Assembly (NCBI GenBank): GCA_039545355.1
Contig: BCJJ01000001.1
Location: forward strand, 1,548,570 to 1,612,569
Origin: Trichosporon coremiiforme
Taxonomy: Eukaryota; Basidiomycota; Tremellomycetes; Trichosporonales; Trichosporonaceae
DNA: 64,000 bases
Reading direction: 5' to 3'
The first letter of the stretch is position 1. The number at the start of each line of letters is the position of its first letter. Positions 10,559 to 22,704 of the stretch are shown one piece after another. Below the pieces are notes generated by a model, which was not told the DNA's origin, made no database searches, and saw nothing but the letters and a program-made list of their open reading frames with translations. Both the position numbers and the translations under genes were made by a program.

Positions 10559-13500
10559 TTAGTGCGTTCCGTGAGCGCCCGCGGCACCGGCGCCCTCGCC
10601 GCGCTTAATAGCCTCGCCCTCGAGCACCTTTGCCTGGTCGTGCGACATCTTTCCGCTCATTACCTTCATCTCGCCCTTGATCTTGGCCATGAACCCGACC
10701 TTGCTCTTCTTGCCGCTGCCGGTCGAGCCGACGCTCTCGTTGCGCGAGTGGCCCGAGGCACCAGTCGCGGCCGTGCCGTGCGTGCCGGTCGTGCCGGTGG
10801 TACCAGTAGTGCCGGTAGTTCCGGTGGTGCGTGCGGTACCGGTGTTCGCCGCAGTCGTGCCGGTCGTGGTGTCATGATGTCCGGCAGCGGTGCCCGCGGC
10901 AGTACCAGTGGCAGTGGTGCCCGTGGTCGAGCCGGGAGTGCGGCCGTGCGCCGCGTCCTTGACGCCCTCCTTCACGTCACGGGTAGTGGAGCCAGTGTTG
11001 TGGCCAGTGCCGGGCGTGCCACCGGTCGTAGCTCCAGTGGTGCCGGTGGTGCCGACCGCGCCAGGAGTGCTCGAAACAGTGCCAGTGGCAGGGGCGGTGC
11101 TGGGGGTGGAACCGACGTGGGTCTCCTTAACGGGGCTCGAGGCCGTGCCAGTCGTGCCAGTCGTGCCAGCCGTGCCCGTGGTTCCAGTAGCGCCAGCGGC
11201 ACCGGTGGTGCCGGGCTTGTCGCCGTGGGCGATGTCGTGGCCAGCAGCCTTGATGTCCTCCTTGGTCGAACCTGTCGCATGCCCGGTACCAGGGGTGGTG
11301 CGGGCGGCAGCGACACCGCCGATGGCGGCACCGGTACCAGCCCCAACGCCGGCGGCAGCTGCAGCAGTCTCAGCCGTGTGGTGGGTCGAATCGTAGTGAC
11401 CCGCGCCGAGGCCAGCGGCGACGGGGGCAGAGATGCCGGACTGGCCAGTGCCGGTAGTTCCGGTAGTTCCCGTGGTTCCGGTGGTGCCAGTATGGGTACC
11501 AGTAGTGCCGTTGTGGGTACCAGGAGTGCCCGCGTGGGTACCAGTGGTTCCGGTGTAGCTCTGGGGGTGCGAGGCGCTGCTCTGGTGGCCGACACGCTCG
11601 ACGCCGACGAAGGCGCCGGCGGCGGCGGGGCTCGCATCAGTGATAGGAGGGTTGTGGCCGGGCGATCCGTGGTTGTGGTAGTCGTAGTGCTCCTTGGGCT
11701 TCTTGTCCTTGTCGTGGTGGTGGTGGAAGAGGCCGTGGTGGCTCTTGCCCTTGTGGTGGCCGGCCGCGGCGCCGGCGGCAGCGCCACCAACAGCACCAGC
11801 ACCAGCAGCGGCACCAGTGTCAAAATGGTCATCGCCGGCACGCCTCTCCTTCTCAGCGAGCTCTTCCCACTCGCGCTCGGTCATGACGAGAGTGCCGTCG
11901 GGAGTGCGGTGGGTCTGCGCGCCCTCGGCCCACTCCTCGCGCTCCTTGTCAACATCGGCGTTGGTCGCCTCGATACCGACAGGAACAGCGTCCTTGGCGG
12001 CACCAGTACCGCCCGTGGCGAGGATGGCGGTGTCAGCACCACCGGGGTCGGGGTGGTGGTGCGCGCGCGCCGCCATTGAGGCAGGAATGTCAGTGAAGCC
12101 GGGCACGTCGTCGACCATTGCGTCCTGCTCAGAGGCAATGAAGCGTTCAGCATCATCGCGGGGCTTGCCAGCCGAGGGGATCTCGGCCTCGCGGCTGCGG
12201 TAGCGCTCGACGGCGGCGCTGTCGCGCGTGGACGTGTGCGTCAGCTGGGGGTCATGCGACTTGTTGTGCAGCAGGCCACCAGCGTGAGTCGAGTGCGACT
12301 GCGTGTGCGACAGGTCCTGGCCGTGCTGGCTGTGCTGGTGATGGTGGCCGGCGGCGGCACCAGCAGCACCACCAGCGGCAGCACCGGCGGCAGCGCCGAG
12401 AGCAGTGCCCTCAACCTTGCCGGTGGGGTAACGGTCGCGCTGACTAGCAGTGCCGGCCGAAGTAACGGGGCTGTTGTCCGCGGGCACGCCGCGCTGCTCA
12501 GAAGCGACAGCGGAAGTGGTGCCGGGCTGCGAGCCAGTGACGCCAGAGATGCCGTGGGTGCCGGTGGTACCAGTGGTCGTGCCGGCGGTGGTGCTGGGGT
12601 GCGAGCCGGTGCCAGTGGTGCCAGCGACACCAGTGCCAGTGGTACCGGTGGCCCCGGTGGTGCCAGTGGTACCAGGGTGGGTATTGTGCGTCGAGTCGTA
12701 GTGACCGGCGCCCAGTCCCGCTGCGACAGGCGCGGACACACCGGAGCTACCAGCGCCAGTAGTTCCAGTGGCGCCGGTGGTGCCTGTGGTTCCAGGGGTG
12801 CCGGTAGTGTCACCGGTGCCGAAGGTGCCGCGGCGGGGGTCGTCGTTGTCACGGACACGCGAGTGGCCGTCGTCGTTTACGACAGCGGTGTTGGACGCGG
12901 TGCGGTCGCTCTCAGTGAGGTGAGTCTTGTGCAGCTGGGACGCGACGCCGGCGACGCCTGCTCCCGTGGCACCGCCAGCGACACCAGTGCCGGCAGCGGT
13001 CTTCCAGCCAGCACCCTCGCGGGCGCCAGTGGGGTCGTGCTCCTGGTACTCGCGAGAGTCCTCCCAGACGTCGTTAGACTCCTGGCGCGTGGGCTCTCGG
13101 GTGGAGACACGCGAGGCAGACTCAGAGGGCGTGATATTGTCGCCGAGGGGCTGGTAGCCCTGCTGCCTGGCGCTGCTATTGTGGGCATCGGCGCCACCAG
13201 CGGCAGCTCCGAGGGCGGCACCAGTACCAGTACTAGCACCGGTCTGGCGCTGGGTCTGCTGGCCAGCACCAGTGCCAGTAGTGCCCGTAGCGCCAGGGGT
13301 GATGATGGGCGCGCTGGACGCCGTAGAAGTGGCTGAGGCATCAGCGGGAGTTCGTTCCGCGCCTGTGGTTCCGGAGGGGTTGTGCTCGACGGGATTGCCC
13401 TCGGAGCCTCCGTGGATGGCGGTGATGGAGGCGGACGAGTCAGCGCGGAGTGGGCCGCGCCTTGTCTCGCTCGCGATAGCCATGGCGGCCAGCGTCGAGC

Positions 13501-14294
13501 CGCCGAGCGCGACGGGCGCGCCGCTCGAGGCAATCATCGCCTCGCGGTTCCCACCTTCGGCCGTGTCAGGTCGAGTCACCATGACAGCCTCCGTCGACGT
13601 ACCGGTGTTGTTGCTGCCAAGGCCGCGCTGGCCCTGACCTTGTTTCGCGTACGCTGCCTGCTCCTGCGCGGAGTTGGGCTGGATGAACTGCTGGTTGCCA
13701 CCACGAACGCCGCCAGTGGAACCGTAGTCGCCGGCACCGCTAGCACCACCAGCACCACTGCCGCGCTGCAGGTTGTCGGCGGTGTCAATGCTGTCGTAGC
13801 TCGCCTCGTCACCGACCTCGTCAATGAAGTAGACGGTCGTGTTGTCGTCGAGCGCGACGGCCTGGACGTCCTGCGTCGGGTTGGGGGACGCGGGAACGTT
13901 CGAGCGCTGGGTCTGTTGCTGCGATGAGGCCTTGGGTGTCTCAGCGCGCTGCTGAGAGGTCGCGAACGACTGCTGGCTGAAGCCTTCTGGATAGTTCGAG
14001 GAGCGCTGCTGCTCTGGTGGAGTGCCGCGGATGCGGTCGAATGCCTGCCCAACGTCATCTGAGAAAGGCTTCTCGCCTGCTCCGGCTCCTGCTCGTCAGT
14101 GTTCAGCTACGGAGATCAGACTTACCTCCGGCGCCGTCCTGGGCGGCCCGCTTGGCGGCGAGCTGCTCGCGGGTCAGGCCAGCAGTGTTGGGCTGGCCAG
14201 TGGTGAGGTTGATCGAAGTGCCGGGACGGGGCACATTGGCCGACGTCGCCAGGCCGCCGCCAGTGACCGAGCTCTGGTTGTACTGGTCGGCCAT
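10559..14294 (-). CDS. Thr/Gly-rich low-complexity protein (unknown)
   Basis: Exon 1 is 14294-14126 and exon 2 is 14088-10559, split by a 37-nt intron (14089-14125), giving 1232 residues. The N-terminal ~150 residues (MADQYNQSS..., then DNTTVYFIDEVGDEASYDS) look ordered or conserved. The body is dominated by TGTTGTTG dipeptide runs, Ala/Gly stretches ending in His clusters (AAAGAAAGHH), and duplicated elements such as APVAAGLGAGHYDSTH (two copies) and amphipathic segments of the type GSTTRDVKEGVKDAAHG. The C terminus is charged and helical (KVGFMAKIKGEMKVMSGKM). There is no signal peptide or membrane span, so a cytosolic protein is likely. Composition is hydrophilin/LEA-like, suggesting a stress or desiccation role, which is inference. 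It shares composition and the AAAG-HH element with the repeat protein at 36767-40047. Confidence 0.75.
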
Positions 14295-17200
14295 TACGGG
14301 GCACTCGGTTGGTTTTGTTTGCTGTGTGTTATTTGCTGTTTGGGAACGGGTTATACACAAGGTACGGAGATGTGGGAAGTGATATCAAGGAGGAAATGAG
14401 ACTGGGATGAGAAAGAGAAGATGCTCAGGAGGTCAGCGGAGGTGTTTAGTCTGGAATGTGGGTTCATCTGTCGCGGATACAGACTTCGCAATTGGAGTCC
14501 CTGGTGGTAGGTCGGTCTTGGTGGTACGGCTGGTGGGAGTGGAAGGCACAGCGAGTGAGTAAGGTTGGGAGTGTGGTCATGTCTCAAGTGTGGATCGGTG
14601 ATCAGTGACGTCATGGCCCAGCTCGTAATGAGGACTGATGCAATCGCAGCTGCAACGAGTAATAATAGCCATATGTAAGTGGAGGTCGTTCAGTTGTGTA
14701 AGGCTCTATACGAGCCCTGCACATAAGCACGTGACTACCTTCGGTCGAGGCGTTCAGCGACCGGACTTCTGGGAGCATCGGAAGAGACGTCGGCGGGAAA
14801 AAGGGATGGCTGCTCGTTGGCTGTATGGCTGTGGAGCAAAGTCAGTGCCAGGTTGGATCGCCAGCACGTTGCGACCTCCTCCGAATGTGTCACGCTGCTG
14901 TTTAAGAGCGGCGAGGTGGCGAGCAAGTAGTGGTGTTTATGTACTGGCTGCGAGAGTGGAGCTCCTTTCAGATCTGTGTGTTCCTCGCCCCTGCCACTGC
15001 CTACTCGGTTCAGCGGTCCCGCAGAGCTGCGGTTCGTCACCCTGCAAGGGTGTCCGTTAGGGACACTGCACGCGGCGCGGACCAGAATCGCGCCGCCGAA
15101 CGCCGCTGATGCCTTCCTTTGTGACATGCTTTCCTGGGAATCCTTTCGAGTTTCCTGTAGTCAGTTTCCCTAGTCATGCCAGTTCTCTGCACCTGCCTCG
15201 CAACACGCCGCAGCAAGCCCCTGCGCAGCAAGTGGCAGTGCCGGCCAACTCGGCCCATCGTTGCCACTTCCGTTCTTTCATTCTCGGCGAAAGCCGTCAA
15301 CTTCGTCGACGGCGTTAGTCAGCCCAGTGGGCAGTGGCGCAGTGACGCAGTGCCCGCCGGTCCACGGAGCATTCTTCCGATTCAGCAGCGTTTTCTCAGT
15401 GATCTCAGCGACCGTTAAAAATCGCCTCGAGCCCTGTACATCTCGACGATCTTGAAATGGGATCTGGTTGGAGCCTCGATGTGTTTCTGTACTCTGTCTC
15501 GCCCAGTCAGCTGTCAGCCAAGGTGGCCGAGCCAGCCTCCTGCTGATTGCGTGGCCGTTGCGATCTGAATTCACAACGACGTCAACAAGTTGAAGAGTAC
15601 TTGTAGCAGTTTCTTCCACTCCAAACTCGAATGCATGGCTTGCATAGAGCACTTGGAGTTGAGTCTTGCGTCGCCTATCCATCGGAAGCACGCGTCCAGG
15701 GCGCTGCGTCATCGCGAACGGCCAGCGGGGAATTCTAACCTTGTAAAAGTGCGCTTCCCCTCTGATCCGGCGACGATCATGATCGTCGAAGCCTTGCTTG
15801 AAATTGAGTTCTCCCTCGTCTTTGAGCATATGCTGCAGGGTTGCACTGGTGCCGTTGGAAGCATGTGCGCTAGGACACACGGGCACATGTGCACATGGGG
15901 AGGTACGTAGCTTTGCGTCGCCGCTCCCGATGCCGCACAGCATGGTGGGTTCCGAGCGCGGCTAGCGCGGAGGTCATTGGCTGGTCTGGCTGATCCCTCT
16001 GCGACAGACAGCATTACCGAGCTGTCGCATGTCGTCCCGAGCCGACGAGCCTACCGAGCCGCCGTGCTTTCATTAGCGAGGGCGATTGTCGTGATCGTTC
16101 CGCATGATTCACATAATCCGCAGGGGAAACGTGTGATCGGATCGAGGATCGACAACGGCGATCAGGCTCTAGGTGCAGGTCACGCGATGACCGTCTCAGA
16201 TTAGAACAATTGGCACAGGCGATCGATGGAGGCACATGCACTGCTCACTCTGCAATGCAATGCACGGATACTGATGAAGGCAAGGTGTCACTGTTACGTA
16301 ACCGCACGCGTGGACTGTGCGCGCCGTCTAGCACGGTCATCGGGTCGCAGGCATGTTTGGGGCAGAACGCCAGCCATGTCAGTCGGCATACGCCAACGCC
16401 GCCTGTCGAACACCGCATGACGGCCAGTCACGCCGGCCATTTGTTATGCTGTTTGCCACACGCCGGCGCAGTGGTTGGGGGTGCGCCAACCCGGCGCCAA
16501 ACAGCCGGCGAACGCCAGGCGGGCAGCTCTCGGCCAGTATGCCAAGACGAGGCGCATTGCTGTCGAACGCGCATAGCGCGGAAAAACTATCACGGACCGG
16601 CGCCCACCGGCTTGAGCACTCGTCAGCGCGTCGGCTAGCACCTACTGCTGTGCATCATGTGTGGCGGAGCACCAGACGCCGAGTAAGGCGGCCATAACAC
16701 GTTGCAGATGCACACGTAACCGGCCAAGCCTGCTCCAAGGCTATCACTAACCGGACCTGCAGTACAGGCTGTAACCCACGCCGTTCGCGTGCTCGTGGTG
16801 TATCTACGGCCCGAATCCCATCTGCCAAAGTCGCCGTTCTCCCCGGACCGGCTTGTTCGCTCGGTCCGTATCTCGGCCTCGGCGAGACGGTGAGCCACAC
16901 GGCGGCACGGCGGTCACGCCGTGCCCACAGCTGCTAGGCTGGTCGAACCGACTGCGAATTGCACCATTGTAGCGTAGGGCCGAATGATGTGAGGGAGGGA
17001 TCAGCGTGACATCTATCCTCTACTGGCGGCTCTACGCCGGCTCTACGCCGGAGCTAGACCTGGCCGTCAATGGAGCGGAGATCTGGCGAAGGCCACGAAG
17101 GGCTGGTCAAGCGGCGGCCGGCGGTTCAGCAGTCCTGCTCGGTACGCCACGATTCAGTACCTTTCAACCCCCTAGAGTGCGCAGACATGACAATTCAAAC

Positions 17201-17771
17201 GTCTGAATGCTCGGTATAAGATCCCTGCGCCTTTTTGGCGAGTTCCTGCGTCTTCCTGCGCCTCTGAGCGCCTCACATTCAGTGGGCGCGACAGGCCATT
17301 CTGATGTCAGCTCTGGCCCGTTTCGAGCCCCACTCGTCGAGTTGCTGGGGCCATTCCACTCGTTCAACCGTTCCATACACCGAGCGCACCGAGACCACCG
17401 TAGGCGCAAACCGGGGCGCTGGAAGGGGCGTGCAGGGAAGGGCAGAACAATTGTTCAGCCGGCCGGCCCCTTTGCCTCCTGGAGTCAGTTGTCCTGCAGG
17501 AGCATGCATGTTCCCAAGCTTCCTGCCCTGCTTCATTCTAATGCATGCTTATGTCCTCGCTACCTGTGCGCGTGTCAGAGCCCTTTAACCTGTAGTACGT
17601 TGTTATTGTCCACCGAAGCCAAAGGGGCCGGAACATACAGCTGGATTTAGAACTCTCGTCAGCTTTACGACGCTCTCGTTCGTGGTGCTTCGGAACCCCC
17701 GTATCTCTTTGCCCCGCACTGACTTGTGCGCAGCGTAAGCCCCGAGGGACGCGAGGAACGCTAGGGCACGG

Positions 17772-17798
17772 GGGGCACGAGGGGCACGAGGGGCACGA
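17772..17798. repeat. 9-nt minisatellite, three copies
   Basis: Three exact tandem copies of GGGGCACGA, flanked by degenerate copies on both sides. Confidence 0.85.
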
Positions 17799-18710
17799 GG
17801 AACGCGTGAGATCTGCCAGTTGGACGGCTTTCACAGCCTTTGCGACAGATCCCGGCTGAGCGACTGGCGGCGGATAGCGTGCGGGCGTGCGGGGAAGAAC
17901 GCACATCACATATCACGGGTCTTCCGGGTTGGGAGGGCTCCGGGTGCACTCGGGCAGCGTGCTTGCTTATTCCTCTCTAGTCCGGCATCCGGCCAGCCTC
18001 ACGAGACATTCGCCGCCTCAGACAAGATCTCGCAGACGCGCAGACACCGACATACCGACGCGTCGGCGGCCATGAGCCATGAGTAATGAAGCAGGACTAG
18101 CAGGGGCATAGCACGGAGGCAGGCCTTATCGCGCCCTCTTCCTGCAGGTTGAGACGGACGGCTTGCGTCAGGAAGAGCAGAGCTCTAGAGCTCGCAGACG
18201 AGGAGAGGGGCGCGAGACCGTGGAAAGAGACATGGTCTGGAGCCGAAGGGCAGGGCTCCCCAGGCGGGTTGCGGCCCTGAACGCCTTGCTGGTGTTAATT
18301 CTAGTGGTTTTTCCTAATCTACCGTGAGACTGCTGATGCCTGAGGTGCCTGAGATGCCTGAGATCCGGTCCTAACGGGCCGCATCATCGACCACTGTGTG
18401 AGTGCTGTGCGCAGGTTTGCAGGAACCGGTGTGCGCAGCCTGATCTAGCTGGTCTACCTGCGTTTAACTTTTACGGGAGGAGTGCGGGGAAGGGGCCTAC
18501 CGGGGCATGTTGATGTGCAGGGCATGATGATGCATGGTTGCACGATGACAGCAGCAAGCGAGCAAGCGGATGGGTGCCGGCATGACCGGGCTGGGTAGGC
18601 TGGCTTGGCTGGGTAAGGCTCTGTAAGACTGAGCGCACGGCGTTAATACCCTTCGGCCCCTTTGACTCTCCCCTCGACTCTTTCCTCGTCTCCCCTGCGC
18701 CTTCTCCATC

Positions 18711-18760
18711 GTCCCTCATCGTCCCTCATCGTCCCTCATCTTCCCTCATCTTCCCTCGTC
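18711..18760. repeat. 10-nt pyrimidine-rich tandem repeat, five copies
   Basis: Three exact copies of GTCCCTCATC are followed by two variants beginning TTCCCTC. The repeat lies in the presumed leader or promoter of the PKA gene. Confidence 0.85.
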
Positions 18761-18898
18761 CGGCCCTCACCTCTTCCCTCGTCTTCCCTCTTCCGACCCT
18801 GCCGGCACCATCATCGATCTCGCATATCGCCCATTGTACAGCTTCCTCCGTCGATTCGACCCCTACCGATCCAGAACCTAAAGCTCACCATACCCGGA

Positions 18899-18902
<4 letters not shown>

Positions 18903-18935
<33 letters not shown>
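18903..18935. repeat. (CAGC)n tetranucleotide repeat
   Basis: About eight CAGC units, about 540 bases upstream of the kinase start codon. Tetranucleotide tracts like this are prone to length change. Confidence 0.9.
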
Positions 18936-19471
18936 GGCCAGCGTAGCCTTGAGCCTCCCAAGCTCTCTAGCTCTCAACATTTTGCCTCCCTCCGCCAGCC
19001 TCGAAAACACGACCCTGTGCGACATACCCAGCCCAACCCTCCCTCCACATCTCACTGTGCACATCTTTCTCCGTTCTTCATTCCTACTCCCCTCTCACCA
19101 CTTCCGACATCCCCTCGTCGTGCACATCCTAGCTGGGCGGCCGAACATCCCCTCCGCCTAGCGTAATTCGTGACTTCAGGCTCTCGGTCAAGGCGAAACA
19201 TTCACCCTGACGAGGTGTTCTTCAACCCAACTTAAAACTCGAACCACGAGATCCACGAGACACAAGTTACCACCTCTTCACAGCGCACGCATCGACACTT
19301 GCTAATCACTCAATCCATCCCCTTTCCCTCTCGACACTCTCACCTGCATCTGCCTCACCTTCTTGTCACCCGCTCACTATCGACCCCGACCAGGAGGACC
19401 CATCGCCAACGCCCCCAAAGTCCCCCCGAAACCAACGCTAGTCGCGTGACGGTCTACTCGCTTTCCTCGAG

Positions 19472-21297
19472 ATGAACGCTCCCGGCGCTGGCCCCTCATC
19501 ATCGACCGGGGCGCCTAAAACCTCAAAGTTCAAGCTGGACCCCATGTCGCTGCTCCTTCCGCACGAACGAGCAGCGATCCAGTCTTCCAACCCGTCGTCG
19601 TCATCGACAAAACAGCCGACTGCGTCGGTTCCCGCGGCTGCTAAGCCTACCCACAGCAAAGACCACGGCACGTTTGTGGGCGGATTCCGCGTCCCCGCAC
19701 TTCCGAGCACGAGCCAGCCCATCCCTGCTCTGCAACAGCCGACCCGTGAGTTGAATGCCCTCTGTTGCCCGCTTTGTTTCTGGGATCGCCCTCCGATCGA
19801 GCCTAGGTTGAATCTGGGCGAGCGGATCGAAAATGACGCTTGGGCTTCATTGCGACAGAAACCACTAATTGCTACCCCATGCTCCACACATCGGAACGCC
19901 AGGCGTGCCTACCTGCGCAATTCTCCCTCAGCCGAACCAGCTGACACCTCGTAGACTTTGTCCCAGTTCCTACAGGGCAGGCCGCACCTCTGTCTCCGCC
20001 AGCATCACTCATGTCGACACCGCCTTCAGTGTGGGACACTGCGTCATCATGGGAAGCCATGGAGAACGTTGTCGAGACCCCCGACGCGTCGTCAACCTCG
20101 TCGTCGAATGCTGCTTGGAATCGGTTCGGAAGGCGGCCAGCTCCCGGCCTCTACAAGTCGCCCAGCGTTCGCACGAGTGGCCGCGCGCGGCTACAGGACT
20201 GGGAGATCGTGGAGACCCTGGGAACAGGAACGTTCGGACGAGTGCTGCTCGTCAGGCAACGGCCGTCGTACCGCCCGGCGTCCTACCACCCGATCTTCCC
20301 GCACTTATACCAAGCCTCGGACCCGCATGCGCCGTCACCAGCGAGCACGCAGCAGGCGGACGGCCAGCTCCCGCATTTCGCCATGAAGGTCTTGCGCAAG
20401 TCGGAGATCGTGCGGTTAAAGCAGGTCGAACACATCAACTCTGAGCGGCGGATCCTTGAGCGCGTCCGGCATCCGTTCATCGTCGAGCTGTACGCGACGT
20501 ACCAGGACAACCTGAACGTGTACATGCTCCTGTCGTACATCCCGGGAGGCGAACTGTTCAGCCACCTGCGACGAGCTGGACGATTCTCGGCCGATGTCAC
20601 GCGGTTCTACCTCGCCTCGATCGTACTCGCCATCGACTATCTGCACCAACAGAACATCATTTACCGGGACCTGAAGCCGGAGAACCTGCTCCTCGACCGC
20701 ACGGGCTACCTGCGCATCGCCGACTTTGGTTTCGCCAAAGTCGTCGAGGACCGTACGTTCACGCTGTGCGGAACGCCCGAGTACCTCGCGCCGGAGATTG
20801 TGCTGTCGCAGGGCCACGGCAAGGCGGTTGACTGGTGGGCGCTCGGTATCCTCGCGTTCGAGATGCTCGCGGGCTACCCGCCGTTCTTCGACGACCACCC
20901 GCTGGGTATCTACGAGAAGATCCTGCGCAACGAGATTGCGTTCCCGTCTCACATCGACCCTTACGCCAAGGACCTGATCCGCGGCCTGTTAACAGCGGAC
21001 AGGACGAAGCGCCTCGGCAACCTGCGCGGCGGCGCCAAGGACGTCATGAACCATGCGTGGTTCGCGGGCGTCGACTGGCGCAGCCTCGAGCGCAAGGAGA
21101 TTGGCGCGCCGATCGTGCCCCGCGTCGGCAGCATGAGCGACTCGCAGAACTTCCAGCGCTACCCGCCGCCGAAGCCGACCGAGCTCCCCGGCATCTTTGG
21201 CCAGGAGTACGACGAGAGCGAGGACCAGTACGCGGCCATGTTCCGCGAGTTCATCTTCCCCCGCGTCGGCGAGGACGATGCGATGGACGAGGAGTGA
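19472..21297 (+). CDS. PKA1: cAMP-dependent protein kinase catalytic subunit
   Basis: Exons 19472-19745 and 19955-21297 (intron 19746-19954, GTGAGT to CTGACacctcgtag) give 538 residues. A disordered N-terminal region of about 180 residues precedes an AGC-type kinase domain: LGTGTFGRVLLV, HFAMKVL with the ATP-binding Lys, IIYRDLKPEN, ADFGFAK, TLCGTPEYLAPE with the activation-loop Thr, and the C-terminal hydrophobic motif FREFIF. These are diagnostic of PKA rather than Sch9 or Akt types. The kinase phosphorylates Ser/Thr targets when regulatory subunits release it on cAMP binding. A Pro/Ser/His-rich insert of about 33 residues separates the glycine loop from the catalytic Lys. The leader is long and repeat-rich. 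Confidence 0.93.
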
Positions 21298-22031
21298 AAC
21301 CAGCAGGCGCAGGCGGAGTGCCGCGAAGCCGATTACGCCGCGACACCTCCGAGCGACACCCACCTCAGCGACCCAGCCCTTTCCACCAGCCCGAGTCCCA
21401 GTGTAGACGACAGTTGTCACGGAATGACAACGCCGCGGCGGGGAAGCGATTCCGCCCCCGCGCGGCCCGGACATTCACCATGTGTTGTAGACTCTCGACG
21501 AGTCTTGCTAGACCTTAGATTCTCACTCATTCTTCTTCCTTTTTTTGACTTCTTTCCTCTTTCTCACTTTTTGAACAAAAGCCGCGCGCCGCGACACCCC
21601 TCCGCGCTGGCCTTGTAGATACTACCGAGCTACCTTGTTATGCTAATAGTGCTTCCAACGTGTGCAGCGGGGATTGCGTTGCTTTAAGAAACTACTAACT
21701 GTGTGTGGCGGCCGGAACCTTGTCGAGAGAAGCGTCCCCACCTGTCCGTTGATACACGGGCACACAACCCCTTATAACAATACTCTCCGTTTCTCTGAGC
21801 ACGGGAGGCCGCAATCCCCGCCTTTCTCGTCTTCTGTCAAGATTCTTCAGGTATCCGCCCGCCTGTTGGAAATCACGTGATTTCTTGCCCGTCACCCCAG
21901 TGCACAGCAGCACCCCCGTTTCGAAGCTCTACTGTTCTCGTTAAGAACAAGCCTCTTACACACACTCTTGGTGTCCCCGGCGCCTTCCAACAACCTGCAG
22001 CTAGTCGTATTGTTCTCTAGCTGCCTGTAGA

Positions 22032-22039
22032 TATATAAA
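22032..22039 (+). promoter_or_regulatory. TATA-like box with no assigned gene
   Basis: TATATAAA in an otherwise GC-rich setting, 177 bases upstream of tRNA-Gln. tRNA genes use internal promoters and do not need it, so it may serve an unrecognised transcript. Confidence 0.35.
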
Positions 22040-22122
22040 CGGGCGCCTGGCCACCCTATGCAACCCAACTCAATCGATCAGTTCTGTCTAGTCGCGCTGC
22101 GAGTCGCATCGTGACTCGGGCA

Positions 22123-22162
22123 CCCAGCGACTCAGATTCCAACCCAGCGATTTAGATTCCAA
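22123..22162. repeat. Tandem duplication of a 20-mer
   Basis: Two adjacent 20-base units begin CCCAGCGA and end AGATTCCAA, differing at two positions in the middle. Confidence 0.85.
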
Positions 22163-22215
22163 CACACCGGCCGAGCAGCTCCGCCGAGCACCTCGCGCCC
22201 GAGTAGAAGGGTACA

Positions 22216-22329
22216 GGTTCGATCGTATAACGGTTAGTACACAGGATTCTGACGCCTTAGCATCCCCAAGGTTCCAATCAGGAATCTGGCCGCGTTCCTG
22301 TAATCTGGGTTCGATTCCCAGTCGAACCT
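22216..22329 (+). tRNA. tRNA-Gln(CUG) with 42-nt intron
   Basis: The acceptor strand GGTTCGA (22216-22222) pairs perfectly with TCGAACC (22322-22328). The D-arm GTAT...GTAC, the anticodon stem CAGGA/TCCTG, and the T-arm CTGGG-TTCGATT-CCCAG all close. The anticodon loop reads TT-CTG-A, then a canonical-position intron at 22253-22294. A T-run (22329-22332) after the acceptor is a Pol III terminator. Confidence 0.93.
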
Positions 22330-22704
22330 TTTGCTTCCGCTCGCGACAGACTAGGGTGTGCTCGTGATCTTGGAGGGGCTCGGGGACGGGTCAAGGTGGT
22401 TGCTCACGGTGGCGCGCCTGATTTCGACAGCATTGTGATATGATAATGTGACCAATCGACAGAACAGATGCCTAGATGATGATGGCTGATTGTCGCATAT
22501 GCATGGCCGAGCAAGTAACGCAACTCTCCTGCACGGTGTTTGCGGAACTCTGTGGCGACCGCTTTTTCCTCGCCTCATCTCGCCTCGCCTGCTCCACATC
22601 TCGCTCCTCAAGCTTCCCGGCCTCCCCCTTGGCCCTCCTTGGGCCCCCTCTGCTCCCTCTCCTCATGCTCGGCATCCCACTCCTCCCTCTCCTGATTCTC
22701 CCGA

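Larger units (their letters stand above)
14295..19471. other. 5.2-kb gene-poor interval; PKA promoter and leader at right end
   Basis: No exon chain, tRNA or transposon signature is recognised on either strand. Open frames are short and composition-driven. About 18660-19470 is pyrimidine-rich with several simple repeats and is probably promoter plus leader of the kinase gene at 19472. The left end is the promoter of the minus-strand Thr/Gly-rich gene. Non-coding RNAs would be invisible to this reading. Confidence 0.5.
21298..22215. other. Intergenic region between PKA gene and tRNA-Gln
   Basis: The first ~300 bases are likely 3' UTR, including a T-rich stretch near 21535-21575. No gene is evident. 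A good TATA-like box (22032-22039) and a tandem 20-mer lie near the right end and are listed separately. Confidence 0.5.

Noticed and set aside
10562..13336. Plus-strand Gly/Ser/Val-rich frames across the Thr/Gly-rich gene
   Set aside because: Composition is only the complement of TG-rich codons; the minus-strand model has an in-phase intron and non-repetitive conserved-looking ends.
18903..18935. CAGC array considered as a possible CRISPR-like or regulatory repeat
   Set aside because: Units are contiguous 4-mers without spacers; it is a simple tetranucleotide repeat in a eukaryotic chromosome.
14295..19471. Possible transposon remnants in the gene-poor interval
   Set aside because: No reverse transcriptase, integrase or transposase motif, long terminal repeat or terminal inverted repeat could be identified by reading.
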